A DNA stretch of 64,000 nucleotides from Dactylorhiza incarnata (taxonomy: Eukaryota; Streptophyta; Magnoliopsida; Asparagales; Orchidaceae): positions 5,336,001 to 5,400,000 of the forward strand of contig JAWHQI010000001.1 of the NCBI GenBank assembly GCA_033032865.1. The letters run 5' to 3'. Below the pieces are notes generated by a model. It was not told where the DNA came from. It did not search any database and saw only the letters and a program-made list of their open reading frames with translations. A program made the translations under genes and the position numbers. Shown here piece by piece: positions 10,853 through 22,127 of the stretch; within the stretch, counting starts at the first letter, position 1, and every line of letters begins with the position of its first letter.

Positions 10853-13800
10853 TTATACTTTACCTGAGGGAAATAGCTCGGGATACTCCGCAAGCATCGC
10901 TTGCTCTCTCTCCCAAGAGAGCTCCTCTCGGCCGCAGTTATCCCACCGGACTTTTACCATCCGAATGGACTTGTTCCGCAGCTGCTTTACTTCGGTATCT
11001 TCGATGCGTAAAGGCTTGACTTTCGTCGACAACCCACTATCGACCGGAACTTTGCCGACCGCAACGATATGAGTAGGCTCTTGCACTGCCTTCCTCAACA
11101 CTGAAATGTGGAACACGTCGTGCAGACCGCTCAGCTCTGCAGATAGTGCAAGCCGATAAGCCGCATCACCAACACGCTCCACGATCTCGAACGGTCCTAA
11201 GTACCTCGGACTGAGCTTTTTCAAGCGTCGAATCCTTGATACCCCTTTGAACGGTTTGATCTTCAAGTAAACCCGGTCACCGACGGCAAACTCTAAGTTC
11301 CTATGCTTGGCGTTGAAATACGTTGCTTGCCTATCCTGGGCAACCAATAGCCTTTCGCGTATAGCCCGGATCGTCGAAGTTGCTTCTTCAACATCCTTTC
11401 GCTTCAATAGCTTAGTATCGCCCGTTTCCGCCCAAGACAACGGCGTACGACACTTCTTACCATAGAGGGCCTCGAAAGGAGCCATCTTTATGCTGGCTTG
11501 GTAGCTATTATTGTAGGCGAATTCGATCATATAGAGGTGATCCTCCCACCTCTTTCCAAAGTCTAGAGCGCACATTCGGAGCATATCCTCCATAGTCCTG
11601 TTGGTTCTCTCGGTCTGTCCATCCGTTTGCGGGTGGAAGGCCGTGCTGAACTTCAATTTTGTGCCCAACAGTTCATGGATAAGCCTCCAATCTTTCGATG
11701 TGAAACGCCCGTCACGATCGCTGACGATGCTACGAGGGACACCGTGCAGTCTCACGATACTATCCACATAGAGCTTTGCTAGCTTCTCTACGGAATCATC
11801 CTTCCGGTTCGGAATGAAGTGTGATACCTTTGTCAAACGGTCCACGATCACCCATATGGCGTCGTTTCCATGTTGCGATCTCGGCAATCCATGCACGAAA
11901 TCCATCGAAATATCATCAAACTTCCATTCCGGAATCGGCAAGGACTTCAGAAACCCACCGGGACGTTGACATTCCGCTTTCACCAACGCGCAAGTATGAC
12001 ACTTGGCTACGTAAAGGGCAATGTCTTTCTTCATGCCCGGCCACCAGAACAGTTTCTTCATATCCATAAACATTTTAGTGCTCCCCGGGTGGATCGAGTA
12101 CTTGGTATGATGAGCCTCGTACATCAATTCCGCCCGTAGAGTACCAACGTTTGGGATGCATAACCTTTCCTGCTTCCACATAAGGTCGTCTTCGAAGGAG
12201 AAATCAGCGTTTAACCCTTCAACGGTTTCCGCTTTGTATCGTTTCAAGCTCTCGTCCAACTCCAATGCTTGTCGAACTCGGTCGGCAAGGTCGTAGTGAA
12301 CTTCCGTCCAGTTCAAGCATGCTGAAGTAGACGTTCTCCTATCAATGCATATGATCTCCATTTCTTCTAGCTCACGGATTAGACGCTCATCGTGCATCAA
12401 AATCCAATTTGCTTGTGCGGGAGCCCGACGACTCAACGCGTCTGCAACTACGTTTCCTTTACCGGGAGTATACTTGATATCGAAGGTGTAGTCCCCAAGG
12501 AACTCCATCCACCTCCTTTGGCGCATGTTCAACTCCCTTTGGTCTAGTAAGTACTTGAGGCTCTTATGGTCGGTAAAGATATCGATCTTCACGCCATATA
12601 GATAGTGTCTCCAAAGTTTGAGGGCAAAAACCACGGCCGCTAGCTCCAAATCATGGACCGGGTAATTCCTCTCGTGAACCTTCAGTTGCCGGGAGCCGTA
12701 GGCAATTACCTTCCCGAACTGCACTAGGACACAACCCAAACCACTTCCTGAGGCGTCGCTATATATTTCGTAGCCTTCCGTACCTTGTGGCGAGCATAGA
12801 ATGGGCGCCGTGGTCAGACGGCTCTTTAGCTCTTCAAAAGCTCGTGCGCACTCGGGCGACCAAACGAACTTATGATCCTTCCTAGTCAGTTTTGTGAGAG
12901 GAAGTGCGATCCTCGAGAAGTTTTCCACAAAGCGCCTATAATAGCCGGCAAGTCCTAAGAAACTTCGGACTTCCGCTACGTTTTTCAACAAAGGCCACGC
13001 TTGGATCGCTTCTATCTTCGACGGATCAACTGCAATTCCTTCGCCACTAACAACATGACCAAGGAATGCCACTGACGGTATCCAAAACTCGCACTTGGAG
13101 AACTTGGCATATAGCTGACTCCTCCTCAAGGTGCTCAGGACTGCGTGCAGATGCCCTACATGCTCCTCTTCCGACTGAGAGTATACCAAAATGTCGTCGA
13201 TGAAGACGATCACAAATTGATCTAAATACTCTCGGAATGTCCTATTCATCAAGTCCATGAATACCGACGGTGCGTTGGATAGACCGAACGGCATTACCGT
13301 GAACTCAAAGTGCCCAAAGCGGGTACTGAACGCTGTCTTTGGGATGTCGCATTCCCTTATTCGCAGTTGATAGTAGCCGGACCTTAGGTCTAGCTTGGAG
13401 TAAACCGTCGACCCCATCAGTTGGTCGAATAGATCATCGATTCTAGGAATCGGATATCGGTTTTTCTCGGTCAACTTGTTTAGCTCTCTATAATCGATAC
13501 ATAGACGCAAGCTCCCATCCTTCTTTTTCACAAAGAGGACCGGTGCACTCCAAGGCGAAGAACTTGGACGTACGTAGCCTTGCTCTAGCAGCTCTTGCAA
13601 TTGGACCTTCAACTCTGCCAATTCCTTTGGCGCTATTCGGTATGGTGAGCGGGCCACAGGTTTGGCACCTGGCACCAACTCGATACAGAAATCAATCTCC
13701 CGATGAGGCGGAGCCCCAGGGAGTTCGTTAGGAAACACGTCGGCGTATTCCGCTACAACTGGGACATCACACAACCTGGGCTTTGGCTCCGAAGCCTCCA

Positions 13801-14527
13801 ACAAGGTGAAGAACAACTCGGCGCCTTTTCTCACCGCCTTAACCACTTGGAGAGCAGACATCAGCGTCTTGCTCGCCCCTCGCATACCGGCGAAGGTGGT
13901 TTCATCGTCGGTGTTCGTTCCCAGAGTGATCTCCTTTGCGTTGCAATCTATGCATGCTCGCTGCTCCGAGAGCCAGTCCATGCCGAAGATCACATCGAAT
14001 TCAGCTAACGGTAGTAACGACGCTTCCAAGTCGAAATCTTGACTTCCGATCTGCACCTTCACACGGCTCTTTCTATCCGCACTCATTCGAGATCCATTGG
14101 GTAGCACTACTTCCAGTCTATCCTCTACAAAGGTAGACGGCACTCCGATTCGCACCACGAAGTCCTCGGACAGAAAAGAGTGCGATGCACCGGTATCGAA
14201 TAGAGCTCTCGCCGGATAGTTGAAAATTAGGACGAAACCTAATTGTACACAAATAACACATACAGTCGTACAACCGAAAGAATCATATACATAGCTGTAA
14301 AAGCTAACTTCTAATTCGTACCTGTGACGACATCGGTTTGTCGTATGGCTTCTTGTTGGACAAGCGAATAGACTCTCGGCTGAGTCGGAATGTGTTGGGA
14401 GGCCGAAGACTCTGCCGCTTTGCCCTTTTCCGCAGCCCGAGCATAATCCACCGCTCGATTTGCCGCCTTTGGGGGACCACTTCGACACACCGCAGCTTTG
14501 TGTCCCACCTTCCCGCAGGTGAAACAC
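10853..14527 (-). CDS. pol: pol polyprotein of the Tekay-like gypsy element
   Basis: Open for 1,224 codons from the first ATG, but the conserved part starts near 14238, after an apparent intron. Domains in order: aspartic protease with DTGAS at residue 111; reverse transcriptase with FIDD near residue 442 (plus-strand 13195-13215); RNase H with [10 protein letters not shown] near 587; integrase zinc finger with HH near 802 and a CX2C pair near 835; integrase core with its D, D and E near 874, 937 and 973; and a C-terminal tail of about 55 residues with [13 protein letters not shown] and ELSWE, typical of chromovirus chromodomains. No internal stops. Pol replicates the RNA to DNA and integrates it; the tail may target chromatin. 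It lies in the -1 frame relative to gag and overlaps it by 217 bp. Confidence 0.92.
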   Translation of the reverse strand: MFHLREGGTQSCGVSKWSPKGGKSSGGLCSGCGKGQSGRVFGLPTHSDSAESLFACPTRSHTTNRCRHRYELEVSFYSYVYDSFGCTTVCVICVQLGFVLIFNYPARALFDTGASHSFLSEDFVVRIGVPSTFVEDRLEVVLPNGSRMSADRKSRVKVQIGSQDFDLEASLLPLAEFDVIFGMDWLSEQRACIDCNAKEITLGTNTDDETTFAGMRGASKTLMSALQVVKAVRKGAELFFTLLEASEPKPRLCDVPVVAEYADVFPNELPGAPPHREIDFCIELVPGAKPVARSPYRIAPKELAELKVQLQELLEQGYVRPSSSPWSAPVLFVKKKDGSLRLCIDYRELNKLTEKNRYPIPRIDDLFDQLMGSTVYSKLDLRSGYYQLRIRECDIPKTAFSTRFGHFEFTVMPFGLSNAPSVFMDLMNRTFREYLDQFVIVFIDDILVYSQSEEEHVGHLHAVLSTLRRSQLYAKFSKCEFWIPSVAFLGHVVSGEGIAVDPSKIEAIQAWPLLKNVAEVRSFLGLAGYYRRFVENFSRIALPLTKLTRKDHKFVWSPECARAFEELKSRLTTAPILCSPQGTEGYEIYSDASGSGLGCVLVQFGKVIAYGSRQLKVHERNYPVHDLELAAVVFALKLWRHYLYGVKIDIFTDHKSLKYLLDQRELNMRQRRWMEFLGDYTFDIKYTPGKGNVVADALSRRAPAQANWILMHDERLIRELEEMEIICIDRRTSTSACLNWTEVHYDLADRVRQALELDESLKRYKAETVEGLNADFSFEDDLMWKQERLCIPNVGTLRAELMYEAHHTKYSIHPGSTKMFMDMKKLFWWPGMKKDIALYVAKCHTCALVKAECQRPGGFLKSLPIPEWKFDDISMDFVHGLPRSQHGNDAIWVIVDRLTKVSHFIPNRKDDSVEKLAKLYVDSIVRLHGVPRSIVSDRDGRFTSKDWRLIHELLGTKLKFSTAFHPQTDGQTERTNRTMEDMLRMCALDFGKRWEDHLYMIEFAYNNSYQASIKMAPFEALYGKKCRTPLSWAETGDTKLLKRKDVEEATSTIRAIRERLLVAQDRQATYFNAKHRNLEFAVGDRVYLKIKPFKGVSRIRRLKKLSPRYLGPFEIVERVGDAAYRLALSAELSGLHDVFHISVLRKAVQEPTHIVAVGKVPVDSGLSTKVKPLRIEDTEVKQLRNKSIRMVKVRWDNCGREELSWEREQAMLAEYPELFPSGKV
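14239..14321 (-). other. candidate intron between gag and pol
   Basis: On the minus strand this 83-bp AT-rich segment starts CAG/GTACG and ends CAATTAG/G, fitting GT-AG splice borders. It contains the gag stop codon (14311-14313) and falls exactly where the conserved gag-pol bridge ends (DVVTG) and the protease leader begins. Removing 83 bp (two mod three) moves the reading from the gag frame to the pol frame with no break. Because genomic copies come from unspliced RNA, retention gives Gag alone and splicing gives Gag-Pol. The alternative is -1 ribosomal frameshifting, which would add about 28 unrelated residues before protease. Confidence 0.65.
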
Positions 14528-15465
14528 GTAATAGGAGTCCGCGCGGTCGTGGCTCCCGAAACGTTCGAAGAAGCTGGTTCCGCCTGCTTGAACTTCCGCT
14601 TGTTCCTTCTGAAGTCCGGCTTGGACTGAGAGGCCGGCGCATGAAACTCGGGTTTCTTTACAACACTCTTTGCTTGTACCCTCTTCATGTCCAACTCCAA
14701 AGATCTGGCGGTTTGCACCATCACTTGGAAGCCAAACGTCATAGGGCCTGCAAGGAGCAGCCTCAACTCGTCCCGAAGCCCTTCATAGAATTTATTTGTC
14801 TTCGTCTCCTCATCCTCCACCAATGCCCCCGCATAGCGACTCAGTCTGGTAAACTCATGTAAGTAATCGTCAACGGAGCGATCACCTTGAGTTAACCTCA
14901 GGAACTGGTTTTGTAACGCAATGCGTTGGGCAGAGGGGATAAACCGCTGGAGGAACGACTTTGAAAACTCAGCCATTGTTATTTCAGTAATGTCTCTATC
15001 GCCGAACTTGTGCAGTTCCTGCTCTTCCCACCACAGCACAGCCTCTCCGTCAAGAAGGAAAGTGGCTAAGGTGACCATCATGGCTTCGTCCGTCGCCGTC
15101 GCCCTCAGAGTTCTTCTAACTCTTGACAACCAGTCTTCTGCCTCCGTTGGGGACTCAGATCCCGAGAAGGTAGGAGGATTAAAGCTCAAGAAGTGCTTTA
15201 ATTGTTGGTCACGCGCTCGCCCCGCAACTACTTGCGCAACTTGACGCTCCACCCTCGGTGCTAACGCCGGTTCCACTGCAGCTACTGGCACAGGGGCATC
15301 AACCCTTGGTGCTACCGCAGGTTCCACTGCAGGTTCAATTACCGGGGCCGCATCAGTAGTAGGCGTAGCAGGCTGTGCAAGCCTTTGCGGTTGAGCATTG
15401 ATCATCGCGAAGACTGCTTCTGCGACCATTCTGATCATCTCAGCTGAAGGAGTGGTCGCTGGCAC
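14311..15465 (-). CDS. gag: gag protein of the Tekay-like gypsy element
   Basis: 384 codons from ATG at 15465. The N-terminal 70 residues are alanine/proline rich. A retrotransposon-gag domain covers about residues 90-260, with [20 protein letters not shown] and WWEEQE, followed by [17 protein letters not shown]2CX4HX4C zinc knuckle ([14 protein letters not shown]) lies near residues 313-327. The protein forms the virus-like particle and packages the RNA. No stops or frameshifts interrupt it. The reading continues into a stop at 14311 that lies inside the candidate intron, so this ORF may be the unspliced product. Confidence 0.92.
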   Translation of the reverse strand: MPATTPSAEMIRMVAEAVFAMINAQPQRLAQPATPTTDAAPVIEPAVEPAVAPRVDAPVPVAAVEPALAPRVERQVAQVVAGRARDQQLKHFLSFNPPTFSGSESPTEAEDWLSRVRRTLRATATDEAMMVTLATFLLDGEAVLWWEEQELHKFGDRDITEITMAEFSKSFLQRFIPSAQRIALQNQFLRLTQGDRSVDDYLHEFTRLSRYAGALVEDEETKTNKFYEGLRDELRLLLAGPMTFGFQVMVQTARSLELDMKRVQAKSVVKKPEFHAPASQSKPDFRRNKRKFKQAEPASSNVSGATTARTPITCFTCGKVGHKAAVCRSGPPKAANRAVDYARAAEKGKAAESSASQHIPTQPRVYSLVQQEAIRQTDVVTGTN

Positions 15466-15737
15466 CTCAGCCGACCCACTACTTTCAGCGGTGTTACGGG
15501 GTTGAGACCGCCCCGCAGCACTTCTAGTTACCTATAATCATGCAAGGCACAATTTAGTGACCCTAAACGTATCAAACATCAAACATGGAACGCTCAGGTT
15601 CCGCAAACAAGTATGTTTTTTCATTCCTAAGTGGACATTCTTATTAGTTTTTGACGTTCTAGGTGAATGCACAGCCCGTGCGCACCACCCCTTAAAAGGA
15701 ATTCGTCCCGAATTCGCTAAACTACGGATCGACGCCT

Positions 15738-15754
15738 TAAGTCCGATACCAAAT
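15738..15754 (-). other. primer-binding site of the Tekay-like element
   Basis: Read on the minus strand just after the 5' LTR, the sequence TGGTATCGGAC matches the start of the initiator-Met tRNA complement (TGGTATCAGAGC) with small differences. Confidence 0.7.
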
Positions 15755-17841
15755 TGTAACACCCTGCCAGTACAAAAAGTATAACAGCAGGTCCGGCCGG
15801 GACCCCACGCCATACAAACCACACTAGCTAGGAGTTAAAAGGTGATAACCAGAAAAGTAACAACTAACGAGAGTACAAAACGTAAGCGGAAGCATTAATT
15901 AAACCATTCAAATAGACATGTCCACTATCATAGGAATGAATCCAGAAATAAGAGTTACGGCCTTAGGGCCTTACATCAAATCAATGTACAAAACTCCAAA
16001 AAGCATACATCGGCACGCAGGCCGGCAATACATGAGAAAACAGGAAAAAGGCTGGCCTTCGAGGGCCAACTCAGCAAAAGGACAGCAAAAGGACCAACGC
16101 CCGCTATTTCCCGCTAGGCTCACCTGCACCTGCATAAGAACATTCCACCAAGCGGTGGTAAACAAAGCAACGGTCAGCACAGCTGACCAAATTATAACGA
16201 CCTCACCCCTTTCCCGGGGTGGCGGAGATTCTACCCTGCAAGTAAGCCATACTAGCACAAGTACTAATCTAAAGAGAGTGCAACTACACAAGGTGAGGTT
16301 TCAAGCACAATCAATCTTCTAGGTTGAGCATCAAAAAGAAGGGAACCTAGGTATGCACATGATGTTGGTTGGGTTCACCCGAAGGTTTCCCACAACCGCC
16401 AAAGCAAATCGCATGAGGCTAAACATAACATCAAATTCACAACACTCCACCCTAAGGGTCACCACCTTAGGTGGGAAACAAGAGCTTTTGGTCGGTCTAG
16501 GTATGACACCTTCCACGACCTCTCCCATGATCACACGGCCTTCATGAGGAAGGGACCTCTCGCCGATCTGCATGGAAACGGGTTCGGTTCAGCTTTGCCC
16601 GTGCTCTAATCGTCGCGATCTATCGCACGACGCGGGTACGGCTTCACCTCGGCCCGTAAGGGTTTAGCACTTTCAAGTGCTACACAAAAATATACGCTAC
16701 GCACCTAACCCCTTCACAAGGATCTAGGCTTCGCGAATTCTCAACAAGGGAGGTACATACGCTCCGCATCAATAACGTGGTGAAGGTTTGCCTTCATCCA
16801 AAACTCAAAGCATGGGGCTTTCGTAGGGATCTTCACAAGACGCCTACACTTAACTCCCGCAATACTATAGGTGAGTTCACGGAGTCATTCTCCGGCACGC
16901 ATTCTAGGTCTAACCTAAATGCAACGTCGCAAATCAAGCATCACCGATTCGGGCTCACGGCCACGAATAGGCTTCACACAAAATGCCTAAATCCGCACGA
17001 CTACCGGATTTTCTACATGCAATATGCCGGGGACGGACACAATCTACCCGGAGTCCCGAAGGACTTGAGGAAATCCTACACTTCACCCATTTGGTGAAAG
17101 AGATACCTCATGCAAGCAAAGAAAAAGGAATAAATGGACAAATACAAGTCCAAAGTTCGGGAGGAAGAATCGTTACCCTAGACGTGTTCCTCTTCGCCAT
17201 GGATCCGAGATTCTACGCGGAGGGAAAGAACCGCACCGGGCTGCACTCTCCGGATCTGGAAACGGCTCGCGAAACGGAGCTCCGGAGCTCCGTCAATGGC
17301 GAAATCTCCTCTTCTTCTTCCTTGCCCCCTTCTTCTTCCTCTAGCCTAGGAGAGAGAAACACTATGAAATAATGAGGGTTTAATCCCTCTCCAAAGCCCT
17401 AAGACCCCCCAGCATCAAATCCCAGCCGTTGGATCGAATTCCAAGAAATTTGATCGGTCGGATCCTCTTCTCCGCTCAAAATCGCGGAACAGAATAAACA
17501 GGGCGCACGATCACAGGCGCACGGTCAGTGGTCGTGCGCGACGAGGGCAATGGTCGTGCGCACTATCCGGGACAGAACTCTGAATTCTTGCGAATAAGCG
17601 CACGATCGCTGGCGCACGATCACTGGTCGTGCGCGAAGAGGGAAATGGTCGTGCGCACTGTCCGAGACAGAACTCGATTCTCTTCTGAATTAACGCACGA
17701 TCGCTGGCACACGATCACTGGTCGTGCGCGATGAGGCCACTGATCGTGCGCTAAGAGCAGACAGGGAAAATTCTAGCCTGCTTCACGTGCCGCACTACCA
17801 CTCCGCCTACTTCGCGGAACTACCAGACTTGGGGTGTTACA
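15755..17841 (-). repeat. 5' LTR of the Tekay-like element
   Basis: 2,087 bp, about 99.8% identical to the 3' LTR at 8702-10788. On the minus strand it begins at 17841. U3 carries the same three GCGCACGATC / GATCGTGCGC repeats at about 17503-17755. Promoter and start site were not resolved. Confidence 0.95.
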
Positions 17842-18372
17842 TCACCCCAGCATACCTTCTAGTACCGCTGCGAGCCCTTCACCAGGCAGACCTCGAGAAG
17901 TCCAGGATTCACCTTAAACCGTTACGACCAACTAAACATAGACAAGAGTAGTTTACATAGGAAAACTTGATAAAGGTAAACCTCGTCCTAAATATGGGGC
18001 GGAATGGTATAAGGACTTGTTAGTCCTGTGAGCTGGAGACTCGGGAGGTTATGAGATCAGGACAGGTTGGTCCTGTGTGCTAGAAGCTCAGATGAGTAAG
18101 ATAAAACATTGCATGTGCATAAATAGTGGTGGGTCTTCGGTACTGGTCCAGTTATCATACTGATGGAAGTACGTTGACTCTAGCGTGGTGTAGTGGTTTA
18201 GAGGGCCAGTAGGTTGTTTCACTGCGGTTTGGAGGACATCCCTAATAACCCACACCCCACCATAAAATACTGGTGGGTTTGCCAGTAAGAGTACGCCAGA
18301 GCTCAAGGAAGTGCACCTAGGACGTGTACAACGACGTACGTAAGGTCTAGGCCTGGTAGTGTGTATACCCTC
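17842..18372. other. host repeat segment between the two retrotransposons
   Basis: It begins with the gypsy target duplication TCACC and ends with the copia target duplication CCCTC (18368-18372). With the two elements removed, 8701 joins 17847 and 18372 joins 30093. No coding potential is seen. The layout resembles 3150-4620, suggesting one diverged repeat family. Confidence 0.7.
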
Positions 18373-19949
18373 TGTTGGAACAACCCTATTACTTATTTGG
18401 GCTAGGATCACTATCTGTGATTAGGACTCAAATTGACCCCTTTGTATAGTCTAAGGGTCAAGGTTTAAGTGTGTCTGAGTTAGATAGAACTTAGGAAAAT
18501 TCCAAGTTTCTGTGTTCGACGAACATCATTCTGCGTTCAACGAACTCCTTTCTGAGTTCGACAAACGTTGTGTTTCAGTTCGACGAACTTGCTCCTCTGC
18601 TCGATGAATTTAGTCCTCCAGCCAGTTCAACAGTTTTTATCTCAGTTTGACGAACTCCAATTTGAGATCGACGAACTCAGCTCTGTGTTCGACGAATAAG
18701 TAACTAAATGTTCAGTTCGACGAACTCAGCTTTCAGTTCGACGAACTCAGCTCTCAGCTCAACGAACTCAGCTTTCTGTTCGACGAATTTCTTCTTCAGC
18801 TTGACAATTTCTGATGAATTAGTTATCTTTATTTGCTCTGAACTCAGATCGACTAATCAACAACGGATCTATTCAGTTATTTGGACTTATTCATTATCAG
18901 ATAAGTCAAGATTTGATCTTTCCTTTTCTTATTCCTTTCCATTCTCTTCTTTCGAGAAAATAGTCGTTGACATATTGAAAAAGGATACTTTCATGGAAAA
19001 GGAAAAAAGAATTAAAGTATTATTGCTGAATCAGATTGCAGTTCCAAGAATAATCATTTCAGATTATTTTATTCCTTAACCAGAAGATTTGAAATTCAAA
19101 TCAGTCAGATATATCTAAGGAAAAAGAGATATAGAAGATAACAAGGAGATATATTAGAGTATAGAGAAGAAAAGAGATATACCAATGGATACAATAGAAA
19201 AACAAAGAAGATGTACAAGATACTTGAGAAATACTCAGAGTGACAGAAATCTTCATCTTCTACAGCAGCATTTTCATTCCCTGAGAACATCAACAATCTT
19301 CTCTCAGTTTTCAGTTGCTGGTTCTTAATCTTCAAAGAGCAACAATAATCTGAGAAACTTTGTCTCTCAGATTCATCTGCTATCAAGGAAGATCTTCTTC
19401 ATCCAAGAGAAAGCTCCATCCATTATATGTCAAGAATTTCTATCAGACATGGGTAGCTTTACAACACAACAATCCACTAGTCTTCTCTCAGATTTTGTTG
19501 ACAGAGAAGAACTTCATAAACACCTTTTTGTTTATTTTACCTCATCTTGTACAAGGTTCTAACTCCCTTCAAAAGTTAAACCTTTGGTGGCAGGGCACCG
19601 GATCAAAAACCTGTGATTTGGTTTGAGCACCTGATCAAAAGCTCAGTGGTGATAGGGCACCTGATCAAAAACCTAGTGGATTCCTACCAAGGGTGGTAGA
19701 AGAGTAGATGTACCCAGATTGATTGGGGAACTACTATAGATCCTTGTGTCTGCTGTGATTGTGTTTTTCTTTCTGTATTGTGCTGTGCTGTGTTTATTAT
19801 TTTTGTTTAGCTTTTATACCCACTCTGCTACATATATATATCACTATTTTAATTCTGCTATAAAACAAGTTAAAAACTTTTAATACTCTATTTACCCCCC
19901 CCCCCCCCCCCCCTCTAGAGTAAAGTTAAGATCTAATACCTCACTTTCA
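18373..19949 (+). repeat. 5' LTR of the SIRE-like element
   Basis: 1,577 bp. 18515-18800 is an array of about 14 exact or near copies of TTCGACGAA at intervals of roughly 18-28 bp. Direct repeats of a CACCTGATCAAAAACC-type phrase lie at 19597-19675. A C-run of about 18 lies near the 3' end (19895-19913). Reading frame 18708-19079 merely translates the motif array as STNSA repeats. Confidence 0.93.
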
Positions 19950-19951
19950 AT

Positions 19952-19963
19952 TGGTATCAGAGC
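19952..19963 (+). other. primer-binding site (initiator Met tRNA)
   Basis: TGGTATCAGAGC, a perfect match to the complement of the plant initiator Met tRNA 3' end, sits two bases after the 5' LTR. Confidence 0.93.
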
Positions 19964-20051
19964 TTGGTTGATTGATTACACATGCTAACACCTGAATCAA
20001 AAGATCAATTAGATCTTAACTTTTTCTAGAGTTTTCTCTTCCTAAAAACTC

Positions 20052-21005
20052 ATGGCACAGAACAAAGATTACTCAAGCACAAGACCTCCTATGTGCAATC
20101 TCAATACGTTTGCATTGTGGAAGGCAAGTATCAAATTATATATGAACTCTATTGATGAAGACATCTTTAATTCAATTTTGACAGGACCCCCTACTCCACC
20201 AGCAACAACAAGTACTGAAACAGCAACCAACAATAATAATGTTGTTCCACCTCCTGAGTGGACAGATGCTCAGAAGAAACAAAGAAATGAAGATGCCAAA
20301 GCAATGAACATATTGGCACAAACAATGTCTGATGATATATTCCAGAAGGTTGTGGACTGCACCTCAGCCAGGGATATCTGGAACTCCCTTAACAACATGG
20401 TTGAAGGATCCGCAGATGAGAGAAAGTACAGAAGATCTCATCTCATCTCCCAATATGAAAACTTCAAGAAGGGGGAAACTGAAACAGTAGTAGACATGTA
20501 CAACAGACTCAATCTCATCATCAATGAGCTGAAGTCTTTGGATAAAGTGATCTCAATCACTGAAGTGAATGATAAGATCCTAATGTGCTTCCCCAACACA
20601 TGGGATTCAAGGATCTGGCCAATCAAGGAAGCCAGAAGCCTAAATGAGATCTCTACTGAGACCCTGCTAGGCAATTTAAAATCCTATGAGCAGCTTATCA
20701 AGTCTAGAGAAGCTGAACAATCTACCTCCTCTCCAGCCACCAAAAAGTAGAGAAGCATTATTTTCCAAGCAACAGAAGAGGAAGATAAAGCTCCAGGAGA
20801 AATGGAGTTTATGAGCCTCCTAGCCAAAAGATTCTACAAAATAGCTAGAAAGGTCCTCAGAAAGAAGGATTTCAGATCCAGAGAAAAACCAAGGTATGAC
20901 AAAACAAACTCTAAAGAAATTATTTGTTTTGGTTGCAGGAAGCCTGAACACATTCTACCTGAGTGTCCAGAAAATCAAAAGAATGCCAAGAGAAAAGATA
21001 AATAA
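20052..21005 (+). pseudogene. gag: gag of the SIRE-like copia element, interrupted by a stop
   Basis: The reading starts at ATG 20052 (LWKASIKLYMNSIDEDIF), with the copia-type gag core (UBN2-like) over about 230 residues, including IWNSLNNMVEGS and KSLDKV. A TAG at 20748 ends it, but the same frame continues and holds a CX2CX4HX4C zinc knuckle (CFGCRKPEHILPEC) at about 20928-20970. Gag would form the particle shell. The stop separates capsid from zinc knuckle. It is not obviously programmed, because similar stops break every other domain. Confidence 0.85.
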
Positions 21006-21760
21006 GAAAAGAGGCAATGCAACAAGCCATCCTCCCACAAACACAAACACAAGGGAAGAGGCTTTGTAGTTGAAACATGGAGTGATACTGAGTCAGTGTC
21101 TTCATCCAGCTCTTCTGAAGATGAAGATGATACAAATGAAAAGGATCAATGTTTGATGGTTGTTTATGACTCATGCAATGATTCAGAACATGCATCATCA
21201 TCCAGCACTAGTGATGATGAAGATGATGCAGATGAAAGAAATTTCTGCATGATGGCTATCAATGTCTCAAGAAATAATTCAGATGAATCAGAATCTGACA
21301 ATGACAGTGATCAAGTAATCTCTACCTTTGATTTTAATTCAAATGATTTTAAAAATGAATTCAAAACTCTTTGTTTAGATTTAATTAAATTTGAGAAGGA
21401 AATAATTTCCCTCAGAAATAAGTTGGTTGAAATGAATCAACTGACTGAAGATAATGCCAATCTTAAGAAAGAACTGGCTGCCTCCAGAGAACACATTATT
21501 CTCATTGAGAACAAATTATCTGAGGCTAAAAAATTTGAAGAATCTCTCAATGGGAGAAGCATCAAACTGATGGACATCACAAGCACTGTGAATGCCAGAC
21601 TCAATGGCAAACTGAGCTTGGGTGCATCATCAAGTCAGCCACATCTTCTTAAGAAAAATATTTTTATCTACTCAAGTGAAGTTCATTTCTGCCAATAGCA
21701 AAGAGGCAGTAGAAGTATGTAAGAAAATCTCAAATAAGGATGTTAAGAATAAAGGAATTC
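21006..21760 (+). pseudogene. acidic and coiled-coil spacer of the SIRE-like polyprotein
   Basis: Continuation of the gag frame. It has a serine/acidic stretch (SSSSSSEDEDD, then SSSSTSDDEDDADE), followed by a heptad-like segment (FEKEIISLRNKLVEMNQLTEDNANLKKELAASREHIIL, quoted only by its ends) predicted to form a coiled coil. Such a segment lies between zinc knuckle and protease in SIRE-type elements. It ends near a cluster of TTCGTCGAA motifs at 21760-21925. Confidence 0.65.
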
Positions 21761-21925
21761 AAAAGAATTCGTCGAACGATGCTCGACGAAATCACAAGAA
21801 TTCGTCGAATGGAGATCGGCGAACGCTGAAGACAGACTTTCAGTATATCTATTCTTCGAATGGCGCTCGACGAAATTACTTCAATTGATCGAACGACGAT
21901 CAACGAACTCAGTCATGTTCGTCGA
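21760..21925 (+). repeat. internal cluster of TTCGTCGAA motifs
   Basis: Three exact TTCGTCGAA and several near copies (for example CTCGACGAA, ATCGGCGAA) between gag and protease. They are the reverse complement of the TTCGACGAA units of the LTR array. The stretch stays open in the pol frame and reads as asparagine/arginine/serine repeats. Confidence 0.85.
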
Positions 21926-22127
21926 ACGAAAAGTATACTGCATATCTGAAGAATTCTCATTCCAAACATACTAAGAATCCCTTTTCTGAGTGGATAATTC
22001 CTTCAAGGAGATATCATCCACAAGGCTATAAGGATCAGCCTGAGATTTCTTATATTTCTGAATTTTCTGGTAAGACAAAAAGACCCAAGGTAGTCTGGGT
22101 CAAGAACAACTAGTTTATTTTTCTATT

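Larger units (their letters stand above)
8702..17841 (-). mobile_element. intact Ty3/gypsy LTR retrotransposon, chromovirus of Tekay/Del type
   Basis: A complete 9,140-bp element on the minus strand. Both LTRs are 2,087 bp, start TGTAACACCC on the plus strand and end GTGTTACA, and are flanked by the 5-bp target duplication TCACC (8697-8701 and 17842-17846). The order on the minus strand is 5' LTR, primer site, gag, pol (protease, RT, RNase H, integrase, chromodomain-like tail), polypurine tract, 3' LTR. I see five mismatches between the LTRs (9150/16203, 10072/17125, 10560/17613, 10726/17779, 10761/17814), about 99.8% identity. At the commonly used plant rate of 1.3e-8 per site per year that is roughly 0.1 million years. 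Gag and pol carry no visible stops, so the copy may be autonomous. Assignment to Tekay/Del rests on the long LTRs and the C-terminal tail motif. Confidence 0.93.

Noticed and set aside
18515..18800. Heat-shock elements in the LTR
   Set aside because: Heat-shock elements need TTC and GAA two bases apart. TTCGACGAA has three bases between them and the units are not in 5-bp steps.
18708..19079. Serine/threonine/asparagine-rich repeat protein
   Set aside because: It is a translation of the TTCGACGAA array and lies wholly inside an LTR.
20748..20750. Programmed stop-codon readthrough between gag and pol of the SIRE-like element
   Set aside because: The stop precedes the zinc knuckle, within gag, and comparable stops break all later domains. 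Decay is the simpler explanation.
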